DNA from: Azospirillum doebereinerae
GTDB taxonomy: Bacteria > Pseudomonadota > Alphaproteobacteria > Azospirillales > Azospirillaceae
NCBI RefSeq assembly: GCF_003989665.1
Contig: NZ_RZIJ01000002.1
Coordinates: forward strand, 186,001 to 250,000
Reading direction: 5' to 3'
Length of the DNA stretch: 64,000 nucleotides
The position numbers and the translations under genes were made by a program. This document shows positions 1 through 8,514 of the stretch, piece after piece. Positions within the stretch are counted from its first letter, which is position 1; each line of letters begins with the position of its first letter. The notes below the pieces were generated by a model. That model searched no databases. It saw nothing but the letters and a program-made list of their open reading frames with translations, and was not told the DNA's origin.

Positions 1-2
1 AA

Positions 3-716
3 TCGATGATCGCCCGCGCGCCGGCGCCCAGCGCCGCGCCGGTTGCGCCACCGGTCTCCACGGCCCCCGCCCCGCCGCCGGCGGTCGCGGCTCCCCTCAC
101 CCCGACGCCCGCGTTGAGGGTTCCGGAACCGCCGGCCCTGCCGCCCACCGCGACGGTGACCAAGCCCGCCCCGGCCGTCCGGCAGGCCGAAGCTTTGCTT
201 CCCCCGGTCACCCCCGCTCCGCGCACCGAAGCGCCGAGGGCCGAGCCCGAAACGCCGCCGTCCTCCCCGCCGCCCGCCGCGCCTGTCGTTCCGAAGGCGG
301 CGGAGACCGGCGAACTGCAAGCCATGCTGGCCCCGCCCAAGGAGCCGCGCGACACCAAGCGCGTTCCGGCCAAGCCCACCGATTCGAAGGCGGTCGAAGC
401 CAAGCCGGCCGAAACGAAACCCGCCGCGCCTGTCGTTCCCAAGTCGGCGGCCGGGAAGCCCCCCGTCACGATCCCCGGCGGCCCCTACGCCGTGCAGACC
501 GGCACCTTCAAGGTCGCGGAGAACGCCGAAAGCCTGACCCGCCGCCTTCAAGGCAACGGGTTCTCGGCCTACACGCTGGCATGGACCGACAAGTCCAGCC
601 AGTCCTGGCACGCGGTGCGCGTCGGCGGTTACGCCGATTCCGCCGCGGCGAAACGCGCGGCCGGCGAGTTGAAGGCAAAGTTCGGCATCGACTCCGTCGT
701 CGTCGCCACCCACTGA
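3..716 (+). CDS. SPOR-domain protein, 5' end outside window
   Basis: The reading frame is already open at the window edge, so the true start is probably upstream; an ATG at 6 is only the first visible one. The first 150 or so residues are a Pro/Ala-rich low-complexity linker, typical of periplasmic spacers. The last 75 residues (from GGPYAVQTGTF to the end) fit a SPOR domain: two short alpha/beta repeats with the pattern AVQTGTF...A..L..RL...GF.A and VRVGGYADSAAAKRAAGEL. SPOR domains bind septal peptidoglycan stripped of stem peptides, so a role in cell division or envelope is inferred. No membrane segment is visible in this part. Confidence 0.8.
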   Translation, partial: SMIARAPAPSAAPVAPPVSTAPAPPPAVAAPLTPTPALRVPEPPALPPTATVTKPAPAVRQAEALLPPVTPAPRTEAPRAEPETPPSSPPPAAPVVPKAAETGELQAMLAPPKEPRDTKRVPAKPTDSKAVEAKPAETKPAAPVVPKSAAGKPPVTIPGGPYAVQTGTFKVAENAESLTRRLQGNGFSAYTLAWTDKSSQSWHAVRVGGYADSAAAKRAAGELKAKFGIDSVVVATH

Positions 717-941
717 CGCCAAACGCCGGGACCGTCCTGTCCCGGCGCTGCGGCATACTGTCCTCCCCCTCGCCGTTTCGCGCTGAACGCGCGCTTTGTC
801 TTGGCCGTTCCGCCCCCTCTCTTTGGTCGGGGGTGGGGGAGTGCGGCTTGATCCGGGCTTACCCTTGCTCGTACCATGGACATTCCAGGGCACGAAGCAA
901 TGAACACGCCGGCAGCAGACCGGCGAGCCGGAGGAAGCCCC

Positions 942-1364
942 ATGAAGCCGACCATCCTGGTCGTCGACGACGAGCCCAGCATCGTCCTGTCGCTCCAGGT
1001 CCTCATGCAGCGCGCCGGATTCGAGGTGCGCATCGCCCGTGACGGGGAGGATGCCCTCCGCTCGGTGGAGGCCTTCACGCCAGACCTGATCCTGCTCGAC
1101 GCGATGATGCCCAAGCGCGACGGCTTCGACGTCTGCCAGACGCTCCGCGCCAACCCGGCGTGGCGGGATCTGCCGATCATCATGCTGACGGCCAAGAGCC
1201 GCGACGTGGAGCGCCAGAAGGGCATGGCGCTCGGCGCCACCGACTACATCACCAAGCCCTTCTCGACTCGCGATCTGGTCGCCAGCGTCCGCCGCCACCT
1301 CGGCATCACGGCGGAAGCCGCGACGGGCAGCCCGGCGGAGAGCGCAGCGGGGAACAGGGAATGA
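942..1364 (+). CDS. Single-domain response regulator
   Basis: A 140-residue CheY-like receiver. The acidic pair is D9/D10, the phosphoacceptor D53 (LILLDAMMP), the switch Thr T83 (MLTAK) and the conserved Lys K105 (TKPF). There is no output domain, only an Ala/Ser/Glu tail. An upstream in-frame ATG at 876 exists, but 942 has a clear GGAGGA ribosome-binding site a few bases ahead and starts right at the receiver fold. Its TGA overlaps the ATG of the exonuclease-sensor gene (ATGA), so the two are translationally coupled. It probably receives phosphate from a kinase of this cluster; which one cannot be told from sequence. Confidence 0.9.
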   Translation: MKPTILVVDDEPSIVLSLQVLMQRAGFEVRIARDGEDALRSVEAFTPDLILLDAMMPKRDGFDVCQTLRANPAWRDLPIIMLTAKSRDVERQKGMALGATDYITKPFSTRDLVASVRRHLGITAEAATGSPAESAAGNRE

Positions 1365-3577
1365 CCCTGCCCGCCATCGACACGGGCCTTCCAGCGGGCG
1401 AGGCTGTCCCACCCAAGACCGCCACGCCGCCCCTGCCCCGCCGCATGATTCCGCTGGCCTTCCGCCTCGTCGGCGGCGGGCTGGCCGCCCTGTCGGTCGG
1501 GCTGGCCTGGGCCTTGCGCAACGCCGAGGGCGATCCCCTGCTGACCTACGCGGTGGTGATGACCGGCGCGCTGGCCGCCGGAATCTGGCTGCTGTGGCTG
1601 GCGGTGGACCGCTGGCTGCTGCGCGCCGCCGAGACGCTGAGCCGCGAGGCCGGGCTGATCGCCCACGGCAACGCCGAGGGCGCGGTCGGCGGCCGGGTGC
1701 CGCTGGCGCGCTACGGCGACCTCGTGCCGATCGCCCGCGCGGTCAACGACCTCTCCGACAAGCTGGCCGTGGTCCGCCGCGACATCGCCCGCGCCGTCGC
1801 CGAATCGACCGCCGGGGCGGAGGAGCAGAAGACCCGGCTGGCCGCCGTCCTGCGCGACCTGCACGAAGGCGTGCTGGTCTGCAACAGCCGGCACCAGATC
1901 CTGCTGTACAACCAGACGGCGCTCGACATCCTGCACCTGACCGGCGACCTCGGGCTCGGCCGCTCGCTGCTGCACGTCGTCGTGGCGGAGCCGGTGACCC
2001 ACACGCTGGAACGGCTGACCCTGCGCATCCGCGAGGGCCGCCACCGCAACCACGAGCACGGCACCACCGCCCAGTTCGTCGGCTCCACCACCGACGGCCG
2101 CATCCTGCTGGAAGGCCGCATGAGCGCCATTCTTCAGGACGCCGAGGAGGGATCGGAGGAGCCGCCGGTGATCACCGGCTACGTCGTCACCCTGTCCGAC
2201 GCGACCAGCGAGCTGGCGGCGCTCGGCCAGCGCGATGCCCTGCTGCGCGAGGCGACGGAGGGCTTCCGCGCGCCCATCGCCAATTTGCGCGCGGCGGTGG
2301 AGACGCTCTACGACAACCCCGACCTCGGCCCGAAGGACCGCGCGGCGTTCGAAAGCGCCATGCTGGAGTCGACCGACGCCCTGTCGCAGCGGCTGGAGCG
2401 CGTGACCACGGCCTACCGCGGCGTCGTCACCGGCAGTTGGCCGATGAGCGACATCCACTCCAACAACCTGATCACCCTGGTTCGCCACCGCATCGCGGCA
2501 TCCGGCGGCGCCGAGGTGACGCCGACCGGCCTGCCGCAATGGGTCCACGGCGACAGCCATGGGCTGGTCGTCCTGTTCGGCCATCTGGTCGATTCGGTTC
2601 GGGAGCTGACCGGGGCCACCGCCTTCGACCTGGGGGCGGAAGCCGGCGACCGCTGGGTGTATCTCGACCTCGTCTGGCGCGGCGTCCCGGTGCCCAGCGC
2701 GACGCTGGACGGCTGGCTCGACCGACCGCTGCCCGGCGCGCCGGGGGGCTTGAGCGTCGGCGACGTGCTGCAACACCACCGCAGCACCGCCTGGAGCGAG
2801 CCGGTGCCCGACCGCGAGGGCTTCGCCCGTCTGCGCGTTCCGGTGCCGCCGGCCCTGTCGCCGCCCTCGGCCCACACCCACGCCCATTCCCACGCCAGGG
2901 CCGGCGCCCGGCCGGAGTTCTTCGACTTCGGCCTGCTGCACCAACCGCTGGCGACCAGCGCCCTGGGGCAGACGCCGCTCGACCGGCTGCATTACGTGGT
3001 GTTCGACACCGAGACCACCGGGCTGTCGCCCAGCACCGGCGACGAGATCATCCAGATCGCCGCCGTCCGCGTCGTCGGCGGGCGCATCCTGACTGGCGAG
3101 ACCTTCAACGCGCTGGTCGATCCGAAACGGCCGATCCCGGCCGAATCGATCCCCTTCCACGGCATCACCGACGCCATGGTCGCCGGCCAGCCGGCGGTGG
3201 AGGCGTTGCTCCCGCAGTTCCGCGCCTTCGTGTCGGGCGCCGTGATGGTGGCGCACAACGCCGCCTTCGACCTGAAATTCCTCAAGATGAAGGAACGGGC
3301 GGCGGGGGTGGCGTTCGACGGGCCGGTGCTGGACACCATGCTGCTGTCCCGCATGCTGCTGGGCAACGACGGCGACCACACGCTGGACGGCATCGCCGAA
3401 CGGCTGGGCATCGCGGTGGTGGACCGCCACACCGCGCTGGGCGACAGCCTCGTCACGGCGGCGGTGTTCCTGCGCATGGTGGAGATGCTGCGCGAACGGG
3501 GCGTGCGGACCCTGGACGACGCCATCCGCGGCGCCAACATCCTGGTCGAGCTGGCGGCGCGGGAGCGCGCCTTTTGA
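1361..3577 (+). CDS. Membrane PAS protein fused to DnaQ-like DEDDh 3'-5' exonuclease
   Basis: 738 residues. Two membrane segments near residues 30-47 and 57-77 are followed by a HAMP-like linker, a PAS-like region (around 165-215, LAAVLRDLHEGVLVCNSRHQILLYNQ) and a helical region resembling a degenerate kinase dimerisation domain without a clear catalytic His. A His-rich stretch leads to a complete DEDDh exonuclease: FDTETTG (near 548-550), HNAAFDLKF (near 636) and RHTALGD (near 690-695), as in the DNA polymerase III epsilon family. Exonuclease-sensor fusions of this kind lie beside CrbS-like symporter kinases in other proteobacteria (recalled, not checked). Start overlaps the upstream stop (ATGA). 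The nucleic-acid substrate is unknown. Confidence 0.85.
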   Translation: MTLPAIDTGLPAGEAVPPKTATPPLPRRMIPLAFRLVGGGLAALSVGLAWALRNAEGDPLLTYAVVMTGALAAGIWLLWLAVDRWLLRAAETLSREAGLIAHGNAEGAVGGRVPLARYGDLVPIARAVNDLSDKLAVVRRDIARAVAESTAGAEEQKTRLAAVLRDLHEGVLVCNSRHQILLYNQTALDILHLTGDLGLGRSLLHVVVAEPVTHTLERLTLRIREGRHRNHEHGTTAQFVGSTTDGRILLEGRMSAILQDAEEGSEEPPVITGYVVTLSDATSELAALGQRDALLREATEGFRAPIANLRAAVETLYDNPDLGPKDRAAFESAMLESTDALSQRLERVTTAYRGVVTGSWPMSDIHSNNLITLVRHRIAASGGAEVTPTGLPQWVHGDSHGLVVLFGHLVDSVRELTGATAFDLGAEAGDRWVYLDLVWRGVPVPSATLDGWLDRPLPGAPGGLSVGDVLQHHRSTAWSEPVPDREGFARLRVPVPPALSPPSAHTHAHSHARAGARPEFFDFGLLHQPLATSALGQTPLDRLHYVVFDTETTGLSPSTGDEIIQIAAVRVVGGRILTGETFNALVDPKRPIPAESIPFHGITDAMVAGQPAVEALLPQFRAFVSGAVMVAHNAAFDLKFLKMKERAAGVAFDGPVLDTMLLSRMLLGNDGDHTLDGIAERLGIAVVDRHTALGDSLVTAAVFLRMVEMLRERGVRTLDDAIRGANILVELAARERAF

Positions 3578-3792
3578 CCGCCCGGCGCGGTTCCCGCGAG
3601 GACGGGAAGCCGCCGCGCCGCGACCGCATGGTCGCGCTGTTTCTGCTCGGCCTGCTGCTCTTCAATCCGCCGCTGCTGCGGCTGTTCGGGGTGGAGGGCG
3701 AAATCTTCGGCGTGCCGGTGCTGTACGCCTACATCCTGGGCGTCTGGGCCGCCATGATCGCGCTGGCGGCGCTGGCGGCGGAGCGGCGGTGA
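3574..3792 (+). CDS. Small two-helix membrane protein
   Basis: Up to 72 residues from a TTG that overlaps the preceding stop; an internal ATG at 3628 gives 54 residues. Either form contains two hydrophobic helices (VALFLLGLLLFNPPLLRLF and VLYAYILGVWAAMIALAALA) separated by a short GVEGEIFGVP turn. Its stop overlaps the GTG of the symporter-kinase gene (GTGA), so it belongs to the same operon. Small membrane peptides of this look commonly precede SSS-type sensor kinases and symporters; an accessory or partner role is inferred from position only. Confidence 0.75.
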   Translation: MTARRGSREDGKPPRRDRMVALFLLGLLLFNPPLLRLFGVEGEIFGVPVLYAYILGVWAAMIALAALAAERR

Positions 3793-6527
3793 CGGCCATG
3801 GCCTGGACGCCCATGCCCTGGTTGACGGTCTTGCTGGTCTCGCTCGCGTATCTCTCGGCGCTGTTCGCCATCGCCCATTGGGCCGACCGGCGGGCGGCGG
3901 CGGGGCACAGCGTCATCGCCTCGCCCACCGTCTACGCGCTGTCGCTGGGGGTCTACTGCACGACCTGGACCTTTTACGGATCGGTCGGGCGGGCGGCGTC
4001 GCAGGGCATCGGCTTCCTGCCGATCTACCTCGGCCCGACGCTGACGATGCTGCTGGCTCCGCTGCTGATGCGCAAGATCCTGCGGATCGCCAAGACCCAG
4101 CGCATCACCTCCATCGCCGATTTCATCGCCAGCCGCTACGGGCGCAGCCCGCTGCTGGGCTGGCTGGTGGCGCTGACCGCCGTGGCCGGCGTCACCCCCT
4201 ACATCGCCTTGCAGTTGAAGGCCGTCGCCGTCAGCTTCGACGCGCTGACCGGAAGCTTCAGCGGGGACGACAGCCCCTTCCTCGACACCGGCTTCGCGGT
4301 CGCGGCGGCGATGGCGCTGTTCGCCATGGTCTTCGGCACCCGGCAAATCGACGCGGCGGAGCACCACCCCGGCATGGTCGCCGCCGTCGCCTTCGAATCG
4401 CTGGTCAAGCTGGTCGCCTTCCTGGCCGTCGGGGGCTTCGTCGTCTGGGGCCTGCACGGCGGGCTGGAGGGCCTGTTCGCCGACACCGCCGCGCGTCCGG
4501 ACATCCAGGCCCTGTTCGCCGCCGAGCCGGCGCTGGGCGACGGGGCGTGGGCGACCTCGATGCTGCTGGCGGCGGCGGCGATCCTGTGCCTGCCGCGCCA
4601 GTTCCAGGTCATGGTGATCGAGAACGTCGAGGAACGGCACCTGAACCGGGCGCTGTGGCTGTTCCCGCTCTACATGCTGCTGATCAACCTGTTCGTGCTG
4701 CCGGTCGCGGTGTCGGGCCTGCTGCGCTTCGGCGGCGACACCGACCCCGACCTGTTCGTCATCGCGCTGCCACTCTCCAGCGGGATGGACGCGCTGGCGC
4801 TGTTGGCTTTTCTCGGCGGGCTGTCGGCCGCCGCCGGGATGATCGTCGTCGAGTCGGTGGCGTTGTCCACCATGGTCTGCAACGACTTGGTGATGCCGGC
4901 CCTGCTGCGGCTGCGGCCCCCGGCGCTGGAGCGCTCCGCCGACCTGTCGCGGCTGCTGCTGGCGATCCGCCGCGCCGCCATCGTCGTGATCCTGCTGCTC
5001 GGCTACGTCTATTTCCGGGTGGCGGGGTCGGCCTACGCGCTGGTGTCGATCGGCCTGATCTCCTTCGCGGCGGTGGCGCAGTTCGCCCCGGCGCTGATCG
5101 GCGGGCTGTACTGGCAAGGCGCCACCCGGCGGGGCGCCCTGGCCGGGCTGGTGGGCGGCGCGCTGGTGTGGACGCACACGCTGCTGCTGCCGAGCTTCGC
5201 CCGTTCAGGCTGGCTGCCCGCCTCCTTCATCGAGTCCGGCCCCTGGGGAATCGCGAGCCTGCGCCCCTACGCCCTGTTCGGGCTGGAGGGGTTCGACCCG
5301 CTGACCCACGCGCTGTTCTGGAGCGCGCTGGTCAACATCGGCCTCTACATCGCCCTGTCGTTGACCGACCGCCCCGATTCGGCGCAGCAGGCCCAGGCCG
5401 TCGCCTTCGTCGCGGTGTTCGAACAGTCGGAACCTTTGGAGCCGCCGGCCGACTGGCAGGGGGTGGCCAGCGTCGGCGACCTCGCCCGCGTGGTCGCGCG
5501 CTTCCTGGGGCCGCAGCGGGCCGAGGCGGCCTTCGCCGGGGCCGACCCCGCCGCACCCGCCGGACCGGAGCGGCTGCGGGTTGCCGAGCGGCTGCTGGCC
5601 GGGGCGATCGGCGGCGCGTCGGCCCGCGTGGCGCTGGCTTCGGCGGTGCCGGGCGGCGCGGTGGGCACGGCGGAGCTGCTGCGCATGCTGGACGAGACCA
5701 GCCACGTCATCGCCCACAGCCGCCAGTTGGAGGAGAAGACCGCCGCGCTGGAACGGGCCACCGACGCGTTGCGCGCCGCCAACGAACGGCTGACCGAGCT
5801 GGACCGGCTGAAGGACGAGTTCCTGTCCACCGTGACGCACGAGCTGCGCACCCCGCTGACCGCGATCCGCGCCCTGACCGAGATCCTGCACGACGACCCC
5901 GGCCTCGACCCCGCCCAGCGCCACGAGTTCCTGGGCGTCGTCATCGCCGAGAGCGAGCGGCTGACCCGCCTCATCAACCAGCTTCTCGACATGGCGAAGA
6001 TCGAGGCCGGCGCGGTCGAGTGGTCGATCGCGGCCATCGACCCGGCGGCGGCGCTGGAGCAGGCGGCCGCCTCCACCGCCGGGCTGTTCCAAGAGCGCGG
6101 CATCACCCTCGAAACGGCGCTGGATGGGGCGCTGGACGGGCCGCTGCCGCCGGTGCTGGGCGACCACGACCGGCTGGTCCAGGTCGCCGTCAACCTGCTG
6201 TCGAACGCCGCGAAGTTCGCGCCCCCGGGCAGCCGGGTGACGCTGTCCGCGCGGATCGCGGGGGACTCGCTGCGGGTGGCGGTGAGCGACGGCGGTCCCG
6301 GCATCGCGCCCGAACACCACGCCGCCGTCTTCGACCGCTTCCGGCAGGTGGGCGACCCAATGACCGACAAGCCGGCCGGGACCGGTCTGGGGCTTGCCAT
6401 CTGCAAGCGCATCGTGGAGCATCTTGGCGGACGCATCGGCGTCGTCAGCGCTTCCGGTGCTGGCGCCACCTTCTGGTTCACGATTCCGTTGGCCGACTCC
6501 GCGCCGCGTTCGCGGACGGCGCCCTGA
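3789..6527 (+). CDS. SSS-family symporter/histidine kinase fusion (CrbS/CbrA-like)
   Basis: 912 residues from a GTG overlapping the upstream stop; an ATG three codons later is an alternative. The first 530 residues form a sodium:solute symporter-like domain with about 13 membrane helices (YCTTWTFYGSVGRAASQG near the N-terminus). A linker and coiled coil follow, then a HisKA box (STVTHELRTPLTAIRAL, His near 684) and a HATPase domain with N (NLLSNAAKF), G1 (DGGPGI) and G2 (GTGLGLAI) boxes. CrbS and CbrA, which have this architecture, control acetate or amino-acid use in other bacteria; the ligand here is not known. No receiver is attached; cognate candidates are encoded at 942 and 6758. Confidence 0.9.
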   Translation: MTAMAWTPMPWLTVLLVSLAYLSALFAIAHWADRRAAAGHSVIASPTVYALSLGVYCTTWTFYGSVGRAASQGIGFLPIYLGPTLTMLLAPLLMRKILRIAKTQRITSIADFIASRYGRSPLLGWLVALTAVAGVTPYIALQLKAVAVSFDALTGSFSGDDSPFLDTGFAVAAAMALFAMVFGTRQIDAAEHHPGMVAAVAFESLVKLVAFLAVGGFVVWGLHGGLEGLFADTAARPDIQALFAAEPALGDGAWATSMLLAAAAILCLPRQFQVMVIENVEERHLNRALWLFPLYMLLINLFVLPVAVSGLLRFGGDTDPDLFVIALPLSSGMDALALLAFLGGLSAAAGMIVVESVALSTMVCNDLVMPALLRLRPPALERSADLSRLLLAIRRAAIVVILLLGYVYFRVAGSAYALVSIGLISFAAVAQFAPALIGGLYWQGATRRGALAGLVGGALVWTHTLLLPSFARSGWLPASFIESGPWGIASLRPYALFGLEGFDPLTHALFWSALVNIGLYIALSLTDRPDSAQQAQAVAFVAVFEQSEPLEPPADWQGVASVGDLARVVARFLGPQRAEAAFAGADPAAPAGPERLRVAERLLAGAIGGASARVALASAVPGGAVGTAELLRMLDETSHVIAHSRQLEEKTAALERATDALRAANERLTELDRLKDEFLSTVTHELRTPLTAIRALTEILHDDPGLDPAQRHEFLGVVIAESERLTRLINQLLDMAKIEAGAVEWSIAAIDPAAALEQAAASTAGLFQERGITLETALDGALDGPLPPVLGDHDRLVQVAVNLLSNAAKFAPPGSRVTLSARIAGDSLRVAVSDGGPGIAPEHHAAVFDRFRQVGDPMTDKPAGTGLGLAICKRIVEHLGGRIGVVSASGAGATFWFTIPLADSAPRSRTAP

Positions 6528-6757
6528 ACGCGCGCCGGTGGCAAGCCCCCCTCGCCACGGCCCGATACCGTGCTATCATGATCGGGTTCATGCCACGAAA
6601 CGCAGTCGGAAAGGGCGGAGCTTGCGGTTCCTGGGTTTTCCCCTACGATCATCGAGCGCAACCTCGGCGTGGCGATGTGATAGGACTCTTCCCGTTCGGG
6701 CGGCCTATGCCTATGGTGGGGCCACCGATCCGTCGGTTTGGGATTAGGAAAGGCGGG

Positions 6758-8374
6758 ATGGGCAAGATTCTGGTGGTCGACGACGAGTTGGACGTCGAAA
6801 CGCTGATCATGCAGCGTTTCCGCCGCGCCGTCCGCGCGGGCGAGTTGGAGTTCCTGTTCGCCCATGACGGGCAGGAGGCTCTGGCGACCCTGCGTTCCGA
6901 CCCCGACATCGACATGGTGCTGAGCGACATCAACATGCCCGGCATGGACGGGCTGACCCTGCTGGACCATCTGCCCACGGTGAACGCCGACATCCGCGCG
7001 GTGATGGTGTCGGCCTATGGCGATCTCGGCAACATCCGCGCGGCGATGAACCGGGGCGCCTTCGACTTCATCGTCAAGCCGATCGATTTCGCCGATCTGG
7101 AAGCCACCATCCACAAGACGCTGGACGCCTGCCGGGCGGTGCGCAAGCTGCGCGAGGCGTTGCAGGAAACCCGCACGGCGGAGGCCGCGTCCCGTGCCCA
7201 GGCCGCGCGGCTGCGCCGGGTGCTCGACACCAGCCCGATCGGCGTGTCGATCGTCACCGACGAGGGCGAGCTTCTCTATTGCAACCAGCGCTGCGCCGAT
7301 TTGTTCGGCGTCCCCCCCGACGCCATGCGCCAGCGCGGCGTGGCGGAGCTGTACCGCCATGTCGAGGGCCGCGAACGCCGGAAGCGCGAAGGCGGGCCAA
7401 CCCTCGACGATAAGATCCACAGCGACGAGATCCACGTCGTCCGCGACGACGGCCGCGCGGTGTGGATGACCGTCTCCTTCGACCACACGACCTACGAGGA
7501 CCGCGCCGTCTACATCGTCTGGCTTTACGACATCACCGAGCGCAAGGCCCAGGCGGAGGCGCTGAGCAGCGCCAAGGACGCGGCGGAGAAGGCGCTGAGC
7601 GACCTGGAGCGCATGCAGGGCGAGTTGATACGCGCCGAGAAGATGGCGGTGATCGGCCAGCTCATCGCGGCCGTCGCGCATGAGGTCAACACGCCGGTCG
7701 GCATCGCGCTGACCGCCGCGACCCATCTCCAGACCGCGTCCGAGGCCATTGTCCTGACCTTCAACGACGGGCTGCTGCGCAAGAGCGACTTCCAGGAGTA
7801 TGTCGGCACCGCCTGCGAGGTGTCCACCCTGCTGGTCTCCAACATCGAACGCGCCGCCGCCCTGATCCAGAGCCTGAAGCTGGTGACGGAAGGCAAGGCG
7901 TCGTCGCCGCGCAGCCGATTCGACCTGCGCGAGTATCTGGCCGACATCATCCTGGCGGTGCGGGTCCAGCCAAGCGCCGCCGGTCACGAGCTTCTGCTGG
8001 ACTGCCCGGAGGGGCTGGTGCTCGACACCTATCCCGGTGCCCTGACCGAGGTGCTGATCGCGCTGCTGACCAACGCCTTCGCCCACGCCTTCGATCCGGG
8101 GCGCGGCGGGCGGGTGACGGTCACGGCCTGCCTGCACCCCGACGACCGGGTGGAGCTGTGCGTGACCGACGACGGGCGCGGCATTCCGCCGGAAATCCTG
8201 CCCCGCCTGTTCCAGCCCTTCGCCACCACCCGGCGTGGCGCCGGCAGCATGGGGCTCGGGCTGTACGCGGTGTTCAACATGGTCACCGGCAAACTGGCTG
8301 GCGAGATCAACGTGCACAGCATGACCGGGCGCGGGACCTCCATGGTGCTGCGGTTGCCGCTCGACGCGCCCTGA
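6758..8374 (+). CDS. Receiver-PAS-histidine kinase protein
   Basis: 538 residues. An N-terminal receiver (D8/D9, phosphoacceptor D57 in VLSDINMPGMDG, KPIDF lysine) is followed by a coiled coil, a PAS domain (about 150-260), a second coiled coil and an unorthodox kinase core. The H-box reads AVAHEVNTPVGIALTAATHL (His near 307) and the ATPase boxes are LLTNAFAHAF, DDGRGIPP and MGLGLYAV. No membrane segment is seen, so it is cytoplasmic and could relay a signal from the symporter kinase upstream. The ATG at 6758 has an AGGAAAGGCGGG Shine-Dalgarno region; the much longer open frame upstream is read-through in GC-rich DNA. Confidence 0.88.
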   Translation: MGKILVVDDELDVETLIMQRFRRAVRAGELEFLFAHDGQEALATLRSDPDIDMVLSDINMPGMDGLTLLDHLPTVNADIRAVMVSAYGDLGNIRAAMNRGAFDFIVKPIDFADLEATIHKTLDACRAVRKLREALQETRTAEAASRAQAARLRRVLDTSPIGVSIVTDEGELLYCNQRCADLFGVPPDAMRQRGVAELYRHVEGRERRKREGGPTLDDKIHSDEIHVVRDDGRAVWMTVSFDHTTYEDRAVYIVWLYDITERKAQAEALSSAKDAAEKALSDLERMQGELIRAEKMAVIGQLIAAVAHEVNTPVGIALTAATHLQTASEAIVLTFNDGLLRKSDFQEYVGTACEVSTLLVSNIERAAALIQSLKLVTEGKASSPRSRFDLREYLADIILAVRVQPSAAGHELLLDCPEGLVLDTYPGALTEVLIALLTNAFAHAFDPGRGGRVTVTACLHPDDRVELCVTDDGRGIPPEILPRLFQPFATTRRGAGSMGLGLYAVFNMVTGKLAGEINVHSMTGRGTSMVLRLPLDAP

Positions 8375-8514
8375 CGCCAGGCGTTGGGACGGCAAGGGTT
8401 CGAAGCACAAGCTGGGGGCTCTCCCATCACGCCCGCCGCCTCGCCGTGATTGCATCGGTGAGGGCGCTGTATGACAATGCCGTAACACCAACGGCAAGTG
8501 GACGCGCGACCGTC

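Noticed and set aside
1244..3430. 728-residue minus-strand frame
   Set aside because: Antisense of the exonuclease-sensor gene; Gln/His/Gly/Arg-rich with no domain.
3878..6757. Plus-strand frame upstream of, and continuous with, the receiver-PAS-kinase gene (1498 residues in total)
   Set aside because: The part before 6758 is an Arg/Gly-rich shadow of the symporter-kinase gene; the receiver fold starts exactly at the ATG with a ribosome-binding site.
5345..8497. 1050-residue minus-strand frame
   Set aside because: Antisense of two kinase genes; low-complexity composition and no start signal.
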